NCBI GenBank assembly: GCA_030066985.1
Contig: JASJAN010000036.1
Coordinates: 1 to 64,000, forward strand
DNA: 64,000 bases
Direction of reading: 5' to 3'
DNA from: Desulfobacterales bacterium
GTDB lineage: Bacteria > Desulfobacterota > Desulfobacteria > Desulfobacterales > JAHEIW01
A program made the position numbers and the translations under genes. Positions 42,004-49,722 of the stretch are shown here, one piece after another. Each line of letters begins with the position of its first letter. The first letter of the stretch is position 1. The notes under the pieces were generated by a model, which searched no databases, was not told the origin of the DNA, and saw only the letters and a list, made by a program, of their open reading frames with translations.

Positions 42004-42183
42004 AGTTTTGATGTGTTCAGGTGTCGGGTGTCAGGTGTCAGTCTCTGGCCCGACGGGCCTAATTTTTGCCTTGAAATCTGAAGGCAACCAGCGTTCCAAG
42101 ATAGATATTAGGTCTCGATGTGAAACACAGTGTCCTGACACCTGACACCTTTCATAAACTAAGCTAATAGATAAAGACATCTT
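42004..42183. repeat. GTGTCAGG-family element within the nuo operon
   Basis: The left end (42027-42041) and right end (42135-42149) are perfect 15-bp inverted repeats. Inside lies GGCCC-GAC-GGGCC (42047-42059) followed by TAATTTTT, a terminator-like hairpin. The interior otherwise differs from the elements at 14825 and 57894. Confidence 0.7.
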
Positions 42184-42663
42184 ATGCTGCCGGGTGACGT
42201 TAAAAAATCATTAGAAGAGAAGATCGCGCATGCCGATCACCCGCGGGAGCTGGTGGTTGATGCCATGCTGGCCCTTCAGGATCACTATGGCTATTTAAGC
42301 GATGAAGCCGTCGAACAGACAGCGGCACTGCTGGGTATGTCTGCCCTCGAAGTGGAAGAGCTAGCGACATTTTATACCTTTATTTATCGTGAGCCGGTGG
42401 GCAAATACGTGATCCATGTTTGCGACAGTCTGATTTGCTGGATGGACGGATATGATTCCGTAAAGGATTATCTCTGTCAAAAACTGGATATCGATGTGGG
42501 CGGCACATCAGCTGACGGTTTGTTTACGCTTTTGCCGGTCTGTTGTATTGGATATTGTGATCGGGCGCCGGCCATGCTGATCAACCGCAAGGTTTATGGC
42601 CCTCTTACGACGGAAACAATCGATAAGATCTTAGAAAAGCTTCGATCCGAAGCTGAAAAATAG
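42184..42663 (+). CDS. nuoE: NADH-quinone oxidoreductase subunit E
   Basis: 159 residues of the thioredoxin-like [2Fe-2S] ferredoxin family. The helical N-terminus (REVV.. type: ELVVDAMLALQDHYGYLSDE) is followed by a ferredoxin fold whose cluster Cys are in HVCDSLICW (about 80-88) and LPVCCIGYCDRAPA (about 118-131), the normal C-x4-C and C-x3-C spacing. It carries cluster N1a in the NADH dehydrogenase module with NuoF. The gene is separated from nuoBCD and nuoF by repeat-bearing spacers of 180 and 137 bp, unusual within a nuo operon. Confidence 0.95.
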   Translation: MLPGDVKKSLEEKIAHADHPRELVVDAMLALQDHYGYLSDEAVEQTAALLGMSALEVEELATFYTFIYREPVGKYVIHVCDSLICWMDGYDSVKDYLCQKLDIDVGGTSADGLFTLLPVCCIGYCDRAPAMLINRKVYGPLTTETIDKILEKLRSEAEK

Positions 42664-42670
42664 ATATTTT

Positions 42671-42769
42671 ACCACGGAGAACAAAGAGCACACAGAGATT
42701 CATCTAGACACAAATTTTTTGGTAAATAGTATTTGAATTTTTCTCTGTGCTCTCTGTGAACTCTGTGGT
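42671..42769. repeat. CACAGAG-type long hairpin between nuoE and nuoF
   Basis: ACCACGGAG and AGAGCACACAGAGA on the left pair with TCTCTGTGCTCTCTGTG and CTGTGGT on the right around an AT-rich loop. It is related to the CACGAAG repeat at 22325. Confidence 0.7.
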
Positions 42770-42800
42770 GAATTCTTAAATTAAAAAATTTAGAGAATTT

Positions 42801-44084
42801 ATGGAAACGTATCCGCAGATACTTTTGGAAAACCGCAAGCCGGACCGCATCAACACGCTGGCAGAATACGAGCAAAACGGTGGCTATGAGGCCCTGAAAG
42901 AGACCCTCAAACAGCATAGTGAATCTGATACCATCCAAATGGTTGATGATTCCAATCTGTTGGGGCGGGGCGGTGCCGCCTTCCCAACGGGTTTTAAACT
43001 TAAAACAGTTGCCACAGATGCCCCCCTTCCAAGGTACATTGTCTGCAATGCGGATGAAATGGAGCCCGGAACATTCAAAGATCGCGTGTTGATCCATACC
43101 AACCCGCACATGATGATTGAGGGTATGATCATTGCCGGTTACAGCATCAAAGCCGAAAAAGGCATTATCTTTATCCGGCCCGAGTATGAAAGCGGGGCCA
43201 AAATTCTGGAACGAGAACTAAAACTGGCTGAAGAAGCGGGTTATCTGGGCACTAACATACTGGGCAGTGACTATTCCCTGGATATCGTTGTGCATCGCAG
43301 CGGCGGGCGCTATATCTGCGGGGAGGTTACCGCGCAATTGAATGCGCTGATGGGCAAACGACCAAATCCAATGCAGCCGCCCCCGTATCCGACCGAAAAA
43401 GGTCTGTGGGATCTGCCTACCGTGCTGAGCAATGTCGAAACCTTTGCCTACATACCGCATATTATACGCCATGGACCGGATTGGTTTAAAGGTCTTGCCA
43501 CCACCGATACCGGTGCAGGGACCAAAATATTTTGTATCAGCGGCAAGGTCAACCGGCCGGGGGCATATGAACTGCCCATCGGCGTCCGGTTGAGTGAGAT
43601 CATTGAAAAGATTGCCGGTGGTATGCCCGAGGGCTCTGAATTTAAGGCCTGCCTGCCGGGCGGCGCATCCACCGGCTTTTTGCCCAGGGAGCACTATGAC
43701 ATTGAGATGGATTTTGAATCTCTAAAAAAGGCAGGTAACCGCCTGGGTACCGGTGCCATTATGGTGTTTGACCAACACACGTGCCTAGTGGATGCCACCT
43801 TGAATTTGACCGATTTTTTCGCGCGCGAATCCTGCGGTTGGTGCACCCCTTGCCGGGAAGGTCTGCCCTACGTCCGGGATTTGCTCGCTCGAATAGAAAA
43901 TGGTGATGGCGAACAAGATTATATACCGATCTTGGAAGAGATGGGCAAACATTTGTGGAGCGCCTATTGCGCTTTTGCACCCGGAGCTGTAGCACCCTTG
44001 CAAAGCTTGTTGACCCATTTCCGGGAAGAAGTTGAGGCACATATTCATCAGAAGACATGTCCATTTAAGACTGCTTCTACTTAG
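42801..44084 (+). CDS. nuoF: NADH-quinone oxidoreductase subunit F
   Basis: 427 residues. FMN and NADH site motifs are in order: LLGRGGAAFPTGFK (about 55-68), YIVCNADEMEPGTFKDR, and GGGRYICGEVTAQLNALMG-like SGGRYICGEVTA. The [4Fe-4S] cluster N3 ligands are in SCGWCTPCREGLPY, with the last Cys in WSAYCAFAPGAV. It accepts hydride from NADH and passes electrons to NuoE and NuoG. The protein is full length and all key residues are kept. AGAGAA precedes the ATG. This is a true NADH-type module rather than an FpoF-type complex. Confidence 0.96.
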   Translation: METYPQILLENRKPDRINTLAEYEQNGGYEALKETLKQHSESDTIQMVDDSNLLGRGGAAFPTGFKLKTVATDAPLPRYIVCNADEMEPGTFKDRVLIHTNPHMMIEGMIIAGYSIKAEKGIIFIRPEYESGAKILERELKLAEEAGYLGTNILGSDYSLDIVVHRSGGRYICGEVTAQLNALMGKRPNPMQPPPYPTEKGLWDLPTVLSNVETFAYIPHIIRHGPDWFKGLATTDTGAGTKIFCISGKVNRPGAYELPIGVRLSEIIEKIAGGMPEGSEFKACLPGGASTGFLPREHYDIEMDFESLKKAGNRLGTGAIMVFDQHTCLVDATLNLTDFFARESCGWCTPCREGLPYVRDLLARIENGDGEQDYIPILEEMGKHLWSAYCAFAPGAVAPLQSLLTHFREEVEAHIHQKTCPFKTAST

Positions 44085-44169
44085 TATAAAAATTGTTATA
44101 AGCAGTTAAACAGTTAATATTTGCTAATCTGAAACAACGGACGACGGACGACGGACCACGGACATACAG
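44085..44169. repeat. Tandem CGGACGA repeat before nuoG
   Basis: About 3.5 units of a 7-mer of the type ACGGACG (44137-44163) are followed directly by the nuoG start region. No gene lies in the spacer. Confidence 0.6.
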
Positions 44170-46689
44170 ATGCCAAAGATTATCATCGACGATCGCGAAA
44201 TTGAGGTTGCCGAAGGCACCAAGGTGATCGATGCGGCCGAACAGCTGGGGATCATGATTCCGCGCTTTTGTTATCATCCCGCTTTGGGATCTGTAGGGGC
44301 TTGTCGAGTGTGTGCGGTTAAGTTTTTACAGGGTCCGTTTAAAGGGGTTCAGATGAGCTGCATGGTCGATGCCCAGGATGACATGGTGGTATCGACGATC
44401 GATGAAGAAGCGGTGGCATTTCGCAAATCCGTGATCGAGTGGCTTATGCTGCACCACCCTCATGATTGCCCTGTTTGCGATGCTGGCGGACATTGTCTTC
44501 TGCAGGATATGACGGTATCCGGCGGCCACGGCATCCGAAGATATCCGGGCAAAAAACGCACCTATCCAGACCAGTATCTGGGGCCGTTGATTCAGCATGA
44601 AATGAACCGCTGCATCCATTGTTATCGCTGTTCGCGATATTATCAGGAATTCGGCGGTTACCGCGATCTGGGCGCAATGCAATCCGCCAACCAGACCTAT
44701 TTCGGGCGCTATCAGGAAGGCATCTTGGAAAGCCCCTTTTCAGGCAACCTCATTGATATATGTCCTACTGGCGTTTACACCGATAAACCTTCACGCTATG
44801 TTGGCCGGCGCTGGGATTATGAGCGCAGCCCGTCGCTGTGCATCAATTGCTCCCTGGGCTGCCATACCATCGCCAGCAGTCGTTATCGCAAAGTCGTCAG
44901 ACAAGAAGCCCGTCTGAGCGAAGTCATCAACGGGTATTTTATTTGTGATCGCGGCCGCTATGGTTTTCTTTATAACAGTCAGGAACAACGTCCCCGCTGT
45001 GCGCGTGTAGACGGTCAGACCGCATCCCCGGACCAGGCGCTTGCAGCTTTAAAACAACGACTGGACGCCATTACTCACCAAGATGGTGAACAGGCGGTAG
45101 CCTGTGTCGGTTCGAACCGCAGCAGCCTTGAAACGCTGGCCATGGTCAAACACGTCAGCCAGGAAAACAGCTGGCAGCCACCGGCGTACTTTGTTGATGA
45201 AGCCATCAGTCGCAAAGTAAAAACAGCCATTTCCAGACTCGATTCGGACCTGACGATCTCAATGCGTGAAATTGAATCAGCTGATTTTATTGCAGTGTTG
45301 GGTGCTGATCCGCTGAACGAAGCGCCCATGCTGGCGCTGGCTCTGCGCCAGGCTGTGCGCAAAGGCGCGACAGTTGCTGTTTTCGATCCGCGGCCCATAT
45401 TTATGCCATTTGAATTCACGCATCTGCCCGCCAATCCGGATGCGGCTTCTGCCGATTTTGGCGCCATGATCCGCGCAGCCCTTGAGCCGGAAACCAGAAA
45501 AAACTTGGACGGGTCAGCGCGCGAATGGTATGAGGCCCTTGCAACCATCGAACAGATCTCAGACGCTCGGCAAGCAGACCTCGTTGCCCTGGCTGAAAAG
45601 CTGAGGGCCTGTCAGCAACCTGTAATTGTATGCGGTACGGAAGTGGTGCACCAGCAAACACCGATAATGGCTGCCGATGTCGCCATACTGTTAAAGACCG
45701 CCGGAAAATCCTGCGGCCTGTTTTATCTGATGCCCGGTGCCAATGGGTTTGCGGCGGGACTGCTTGCAGATGAAAACCATTCCGTGGCAGCACTCATCAG
45801 TGCTATTGAGCAGGGTTCGATCAAAGGGCTGATCCTGGTTGAAAATAATCCGCTGTGGCAGTTCCCGAACCGAAAGCGACTTGAACAGGCTCTGCAGCAG
45901 TTAGAGTTGTTAGTCGTAATGGATTATCTCAATTCCGAGGTGGCCGAGAAAGCAGATATTTTTCTGCCGACAACAACCCTTTATGAAAGCGGAGGCATCT
46001 ACATCAATCAGGAAGGCAGAGCCCAGGTTGTAGGACCTGCCTATCGGGGTGGTATTCCTATCACGCAGACAGGTGGCGGAGATCACCCCCCCCGGGTATA
46101 CAGCACGCAAATCCCGGGCTCTGAACCTCAGGCAGCCTGGCAATGGCTGGCTCATTTGATAGACAGCCAGCCACAATCGGACACAGATAATTTGAGGGCT
46201 GAGATAAGGCAATGGCTGGTCAAAAATGAATCCGGATTTAAAGCGCTGCCAAGTTTTGCAGAAATTCCGCCAGAGGGAGCCCGCTTTTTCCAAGCGCTTC
46301 AATCCCAGGGGCAGTTTGAGCGCCAACAGATAAACAGCGGCTTGGCAAAAGAGGGCCAGTTAGAGATTCTGATGGTTGAGCGAACCTTTGGGACCGAAGA
46401 ACTCTCTGCTTATTCAACGTGCTTGCAGGAACTGGCTTGCACGCCCGGTATTTTCATGCAATCAACTGACGCCAAACAGCTAAACCTGGCTGATGGGGAT
46501 CAGGTGGCTGTTGAATTGCAAAGCGGAACGATAACGGCCCAATTACAGGTGGCTGAGAACATGGCTTCCGGAATGCTGGTAATTCCCCGTAGCCCAGAGT
46601 TGGGGTGGCAAATAATGAACACCGATCCTGAATTGGTTACCAAAGATCAGATACGCAAATTAAACAATTCAGCAAAAACACTTGAATGA
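44170..46689 (+). CDS. nuoG: NADH-quinone oxidoreductase subunit G
   Basis: 839 residues. The [2Fe-2S] domain has FCYHPALGSVGACRVC (33-48). Next is the His/Cys cluster site HHPHDCPVCDAGGHC. The two-cluster ferredoxin part follows with CIHCYRCSRYY and CPTGVYTD, then a CINCSLGC motif of the N7 or molybdopterin-oxidoreductase type, then the large molybdopterin-like domain (no cofactor needed) and a C-terminal domain with LADGDQVAVELQSG. It is longer than many NuoG. It carries electrons from NuoF to the N-module chain. It follows a tandem-repeat spacer of 85 bp. Confidence 0.95.
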   Translation: MPKIIIDDREIEVAEGTKVIDAAEQLGIMIPRFCYHPALGSVGACRVCAVKFLQGPFKGVQMSCMVDAQDDMVVSTIDEEAVAFRKSVIEWLMLHHPHDCPVCDAGGHCLLQDMTVSGGHGIRRYPGKKRTYPDQYLGPLIQHEMNRCIHCYRCSRYYQEFGGYRDLGAMQSANQTYFGRYQEGILESPFSGNLIDICPTGVYTDKPSRYVGRRWDYERSPSLCINCSLGCHTIASSRYRKVVRQEARLSEVINGYFICDRGRYGFLYNSQEQRPRCARVDGQTASPDQALAALKQRLDAITHQDGEQAVACVGSNRSSLETLAMVKHVSQENSWQPPAYFVDEAISRKVKTAISRLDSDLTISMREIESADFIAVLGADPLNEAPMLALALRQAVRKGATVAVFDPRPIFMPFEFTHLPANPDAASADFGAMIRAALEPETRKNLDGSAREWYEALATIEQISDARQADLVALAEKLRACQQPVIVCGTEVVHQQTPIMAADVAILLKTAGKSCGLFYLMPGANGFAAGLLADENHSVAALISAIEQGSIKGLILVENNPLWQFPNRKRLEQALQQLELLVVMDYLNSEVAEKADIFLPTTTLYESGGIYINQEGRAQVVGPAYRGGIPITQTGGGDHPPRVYSTQIPGSEPQAAWQWLAHLIDSQPQSDTDNLRAEIRQWLVKNESGFKALPSFAEIPPEGARFFQALQSQGQFERQQINSGLAKEGQLEILMVERTFGTEELSAYSTCLQELACTPGIFMQSTDAKQLNLADGDQVAVELQSGTITAQLQVAENMASGMLVIPRSPELGWQIMNTDPELVTKDQIRKLNNSAKTLE

Positions 46690-46735
46690 TTCTTTATAGC
46701 AACCAAAAACTTACAACAGACAACAGGCAAACAGC

Positions 46736-47731
46736 ATGCTAGACTGGTTTGTGGGATTCATCATCTTGATCGTTAAATTGGGTTTAGTGCTTCTGGCGCT
46801 GTTGTTGCTGGCCGCATATCTAGTGTGGGTGGAGCGCAAGTTTTTAGCCCGTTTGCAGATCCGCTACGGCCCGAACCGGGCCGGAAAATATGGCCTGCTG
46901 CAGCCGATAGCAGATAGCATCAAGATGCTCATCAAGGAAGATATTGTTCCAGCGACTGCTGACCGCTTCATCTTCCTGCTGGCACCTGCTGTGGTAGCCA
47001 CTACAGCCCTGATGATGTTTGCGGTTGTTCCTTTCGGCAGTCATATAACGCTCTGGGGTCGGCAGATCCCGCTTGTCATTACCGACCTCAATGTAGGCTT
47101 GCTGTATATTTTTGCCCTGTCATCTTTAGGTGTATACGGTGTCGCCATGGGGGGTTGGGCCTCCAACTCAAAATACAGCCTGCTGGGCGGAATCCGGGGT
47201 GCGGCTCAAATGATCAGTTACGAGCTGGCCTTAGGGCTTTCTTTGGTTCCGGTTATCATGTTGGCGGGTTCTTTTAGCATCGTTGATATCGTCAATGCCC
47301 AGGCCAAGGTCCCGTTTGTTATCCTTCAGCCGTTTGCATTTGTCATTTTTATGATCAGTGCCATGGCGGAGAGCAAACGTATTCCTTTTGATATGCCTGA
47401 AGCTGAAAATGAGCTGGGCGCCGGCTATCACACCGAATATAGCGGTATCCGATTTGGGCTGTTTTTTCTGGGTGAATATGTTCACCTGCAGGTATTGGGT
47501 GCTTTGGTGGCGGTATTGTTTTTAGGAGGCTGGCGGGGGCCGATCTTACCGGCGCCGGTATGGTTGTTTATCAAAATGATTTTTGTGGCATTGATCATGA
47601 TTTGGGTGCGCGGAACCCTGCCGCGGCTGCGTTACGATCAGCTTATGGCGCTGGGTTGGAAGGTGCTCATACCATTGTCACTTATCAATATTATGGTAAC
47701 GGGAGCAATTTTGCTCATATTGCCTAAATAG
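46736..47731 (+). CDS. nuoH: NADH-quinone oxidoreductase subunit H
   Basis: 331 residues with eight predicted membrane segments. The conserved motifs are VERKFLARLQIRYGPNRAGK, near residues 30-50, which lines the quinone chamber, and GAAQMISYELALGL and AESKRIPFDMPEAENELGAG, the charged quinone-entry loop with EFDxPEAExELVAG-type residues. All acidic loop residues are kept. It couples quinone reduction to the proton channel. Starts 46 bp after nuoG. Confidence 0.97.
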   Translation: MLDWFVGFIILIVKLGLVLLALLLLAAYLVWVERKFLARLQIRYGPNRAGKYGLLQPIADSIKMLIKEDIVPATADRFIFLLAPAVVATTALMMFAVVPFGSHITLWGRQIPLVITDLNVGLLYIFALSSLGVYGVAMGGWASNSKYSLLGGIRGAAQMISYELALGLSLVPVIMLAGSFSIVDIVNAQAKVPFVILQPFAFVIFMISAMAESKRIPFDMPEAENELGAGYHTEYSGIRFGLFFLGEYVHLQVLGALVAVLFLGGWRGPILPAPVWLFIKMIFVALIMIWVRGTLPRLRYDQLMALGWKVLIPLSLINIMVTGAILLILPK

Positions 47732-47852
47732 GCAATTGCTCCTGGCTGCTCGCTGCTGGCTACTGGCACAAGTTCAGTACTAACAGCCAGCGACCAGAGG
47801 CCAGTCGCCAGAAGCAGACAATAACTTGATGTGAAATGGAATCCTAATAATT
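47732..47852. repeat. GCCAG-rich spacer before nuoI
   Basis: CCTGGCTGCTCGCTGCTGG and AACAGCCAGCGACCAGAGG-type units form inverted repeats (47742-47820). Similar GCCAG/CTGGC stretches lie at 11545 and 32375. No gene is present. Confidence 0.5.
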
Positions 47853-48389
47853 ATGACCGAAGCAATTGAAGCAATCAAAGCGCTTGCGACTGGCTTTGCG
47901 ACAACATTTAAACATCTCTTTCGAAAACCGATAACGGAAGAATATCCAGAATATAAACGTCCGTTGCCGGCGCGCAGCCGGGCGCGTATCATTTTAACCC
48001 GGGATCCGGACGGTGCTGAGCGCTGCGTGGCCTGTTATCTGTGCTCGGCGGTTTGCCCGGTCAGTTGCATATCCATGCAATCTGCCGAAGGTGAGGGCGG
48101 CCGACGATATGCCGAATGGTTTCGCATTAACTTCGCGCGCTGCATTTACTGCGGTCTGTGCGAGGAGGCCTGCCCGACGTCGGCCATTCAGCTAACCCCG
48201 CAGTTTGAAAACTGCAAAAATGACATCCTGGCCTTTGTCTATGAAAAAAAAGACCTGCTGGTGGACCACCAGGGCAAAGATAAAGAATATAATTTTTACA
48301 AATATGCAGGAGTGGCCACAGATGCAGGCAATAAAGGGGAGCATGAAAAGGAGGCGAAGCCGGTCAATATAAAGACTAATCTACCTTAA
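47853..48389 (+). CDS. nuoI: NADH-quinone oxidoreductase subunit I
   Basis: 178 residues. Two [4Fe-4S] ferredoxin motifs are complete: CVACYLCSAVCPVSC (about 57-71) and CIYCGLCEEACPTSA (about 96-110); these hold N6a and N6b. FRINFARC and the C-terminal stretch AIQLTPQFENCKNDILAFVYEKKD are typical. The C-terminus has an extra charged tail after residue 150. It links NuoG to NuoB in electron transfer. Its stop codon overlaps the left end of palindromic element C. Confidence 0.96.
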   Translation: MTEAIEAIKALATGFATTFKHLFRKPITEEYPEYKRPLPARSRARIILTRDPDGAERCVACYLCSAVCPVSCISMQSAEGEGGRRYAEWFRINFARCIYCGLCEEACPTSAIQLTPQFENCKNDILAFVYEKKDLLVDHQGKDKEYNFYKYAGVATDAGNKGEHEKEAKPVNIKTNLP

Positions 48390-48532
48390 AACTGTTTTAA
48401 AACATTCATCTTTTGCTCGAGGGCTGTGTTATAAACCGTTTTAAAATACTCGCGTACTACCGTGTACGCTCCGTTTTTAAAACGGCTTACGCCTTGCCCT
48501 CAAACAAAATTCAAACGTTTAAAACCAGTTTT
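48388..48532. repeat. Stop-codon-associated palindromic element, copy C
   Basis: 145 bp. Outer ends AAAACTG / CAGTTTT begin inside the nuoI stop codon. The inner stem CCGTTTTAAAA (48436-48446) pairs with TTTTAAAACGG (48475-48485). The stem bases differ from those of copies A and B at several positions but still pair, while the central loop is conserved. Confidence 0.8.
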
Positions 48533-48741
48533 ACTTTTGTAAAAAAATACAATAATTTTTTGTGTTATGTGTCATGTGTCATGTGTCATGTGTCAGTGTT
48601 CAGGTGTCAGCCTTTCTAATAGACCCTGACACCTGCTTGCCGCGGCGAAGCTCGCAGAGCGAAGACAGGACACCTGAAACCACTAAAATATTGGGGTAAA
48701 CATTTTCCAATCCAACGCCCATTGATGGAAAAATTGGATAA
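48533..48741. repeat. Tandem ATGTGTC and GTGTCAGG repeats between nuoI and nuoJ
   Basis: Four perfect copies of ATGTGTC (48567-48594) run into TTCAGGTGTC (48599-48608), which pairs with GACACCTGAA (48669-48678). An inner CAGGTGTCAG / CTGACACCTG hairpin (48601-48635) encloses CCTTTCTAATAGACC. No gene is present. Confidence 0.7.
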
Positions 48742-49248
48742 ATGACCATTTACGCAATCATATTCTACATTCTAGCCGCCATTATCGTTTTGACCACCGG
48801 TTTGGCGATTACACGCCGGAATCTGGTGCATGCCGTGGTGTATCTGGTGTTCTCCTTTTTTGGCAGCGCCATGCTGTTTTACCTCTTTGGGGCGCCCCTT
48901 CTGGCAGTATTGGAAGTGATTATCTATGCCGGCGCCATTATGATTTTATTTTTATTTATCATCATGATGGTCAAAATGGACACAGCCGAAGGGCAGTTGT
49001 TTCCGATTCAGCAATGGTTGCCGATTGCCCTGATGGGTGTGGTCTATCTGATCATCGGTGCTGTCATTATATCTTCGGCTCCGGGCAGCGACGTTATGCT
49101 TGAAGTCGCACTGGCCAGCCCTGAAGCATTCGGCGCCTATCTGTTTCAACGGCACTGGCTTGCAATTGAGATTATATCCGTGTTGTTGTTGGTGGCCCTG
49201 GTAGGTGCCCTATATCTGGGGCGCAAGAAAGGCGAGGACAGCGCATGA
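48742..49248 (+). CDS. nuoJ: NADH-quinone oxidoreductase subunit J
   Basis: 168 residues with five membrane segments. The conserved third segment with Glu is LLAVLEVIIYAGAIMILFLF (about 53-72), including the YAGAIMILF motif needed for proton translocation. The C-terminus is WLAIEIISVLLLVALVGAL, then YLGRKKGEDSA. It lies in the membrane arm near NuoK. The last 4 nt overlap nuoK (ATGA), so translation is coupled. It follows the largest spacer in the operon, 352 bp, with two repeat types. Confidence 0.96.
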   Translation: MTIYAIIFYILAAIIVLTTGLAITRRNLVHAVVYLVFSFFGSAMLFYLFGAPLLAVLEVIIYAGAIMILFLFIIMMVKMDTAEGQLFPIQQWLPIALMGVVYLIIGAVIISSAPGSDVMLEVALASPEAFGAYLFQRHWLAIEIISVLLLVALVGALYLGRKKGEDSA

Positions 49249-49547
49249 TCGTTCCATTCAGCCATGCACTCATTTTAGCCGGGATCCTATTTTTGATGGG
49301 GATGTTTTGTGTTGTGGTGCGACGCAATTTGATCATGATGGTCCTGGGGGTTGAAATTATGTTAAACGGCGTCTCGATCGCCTTTGTCGCAGCGGCTTTA
49401 CGCTGGCAGCACCTTGAAGGCCAGGTGTTTGTGCTTTTCATTTTGGCCGTGGCCGCAGCCGAGGTGTCCATTGGATTGGCATTGATCATTTATGCATATC
49501 GGCGTACCGGGTCATTTGATCCAGCAAGGTATAACCTCCTTAAGTAA
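49245..49547 (+). CDS. nuoK: NADH-quinone oxidoreductase subunit K
   Basis: 100 residues, three membrane segments, the normal size. The acidic residues typical of NuoK are in VLGVEIMLNGVSIAF (Glu near 38) and VFVLFILAVAAAEVSIGLAL (Glu near 74). It is part of the proton-translocating membrane arm, related to the MrpC antiporter subunit. The ATG overlaps the nuoJ stop. About 175 bp of repeat-bearing spacer follow before nuoL. Confidence 0.97.
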   Translation: MIVPFSHALILAGILFLMGMFCVVVRRNLIMMVLGVEIMLNGVSIAFVAAALRWQHLEGQVFVLFILAVAAAEVSIGLALIIYAYRRTGSFDPARYNLLK

Positions 49548-49598
49548 AGGACGCTAATGGCAAGATCTAGATTGTGAAATTCTAAAACGCGAAAACCA

Positions 49599-49669
49599 AG
49601 GTGTCAGGTGTTCCGCCGCAGACGGATTCTGGTGTCAGCCCTTCTAATCGACCCTGACACCCGAAACCT
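49599..49669. repeat. GTGTCAGG hairpins with CCGCC module between nuoK and nuoL
   Basis: GGTGTCAGGTG and GGTGTCAGCCC pair with GACCCTGACACC on the right. A degenerate CCGCC-GCA-GACGG module lies at 49613-49625. The CAGCCCTTCTAATCGACCCTG part recurs at 48608, within the nuoI-nuoJ spacer. Confidence 0.7.
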
Positions 49670-49722
49670 ACTGAATATTGACAACGGAAGCTGCTTTAAA
49701 CCGATCAAATCGAAAGGACTAA

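Noticed and set aside
48567-48700. Possible CRISPR array, because of short repeats
   Set aside because: The repeats are contiguous 7-mers and hairpins, without regularly sized unique spacers, and no cas genes lie nearby.
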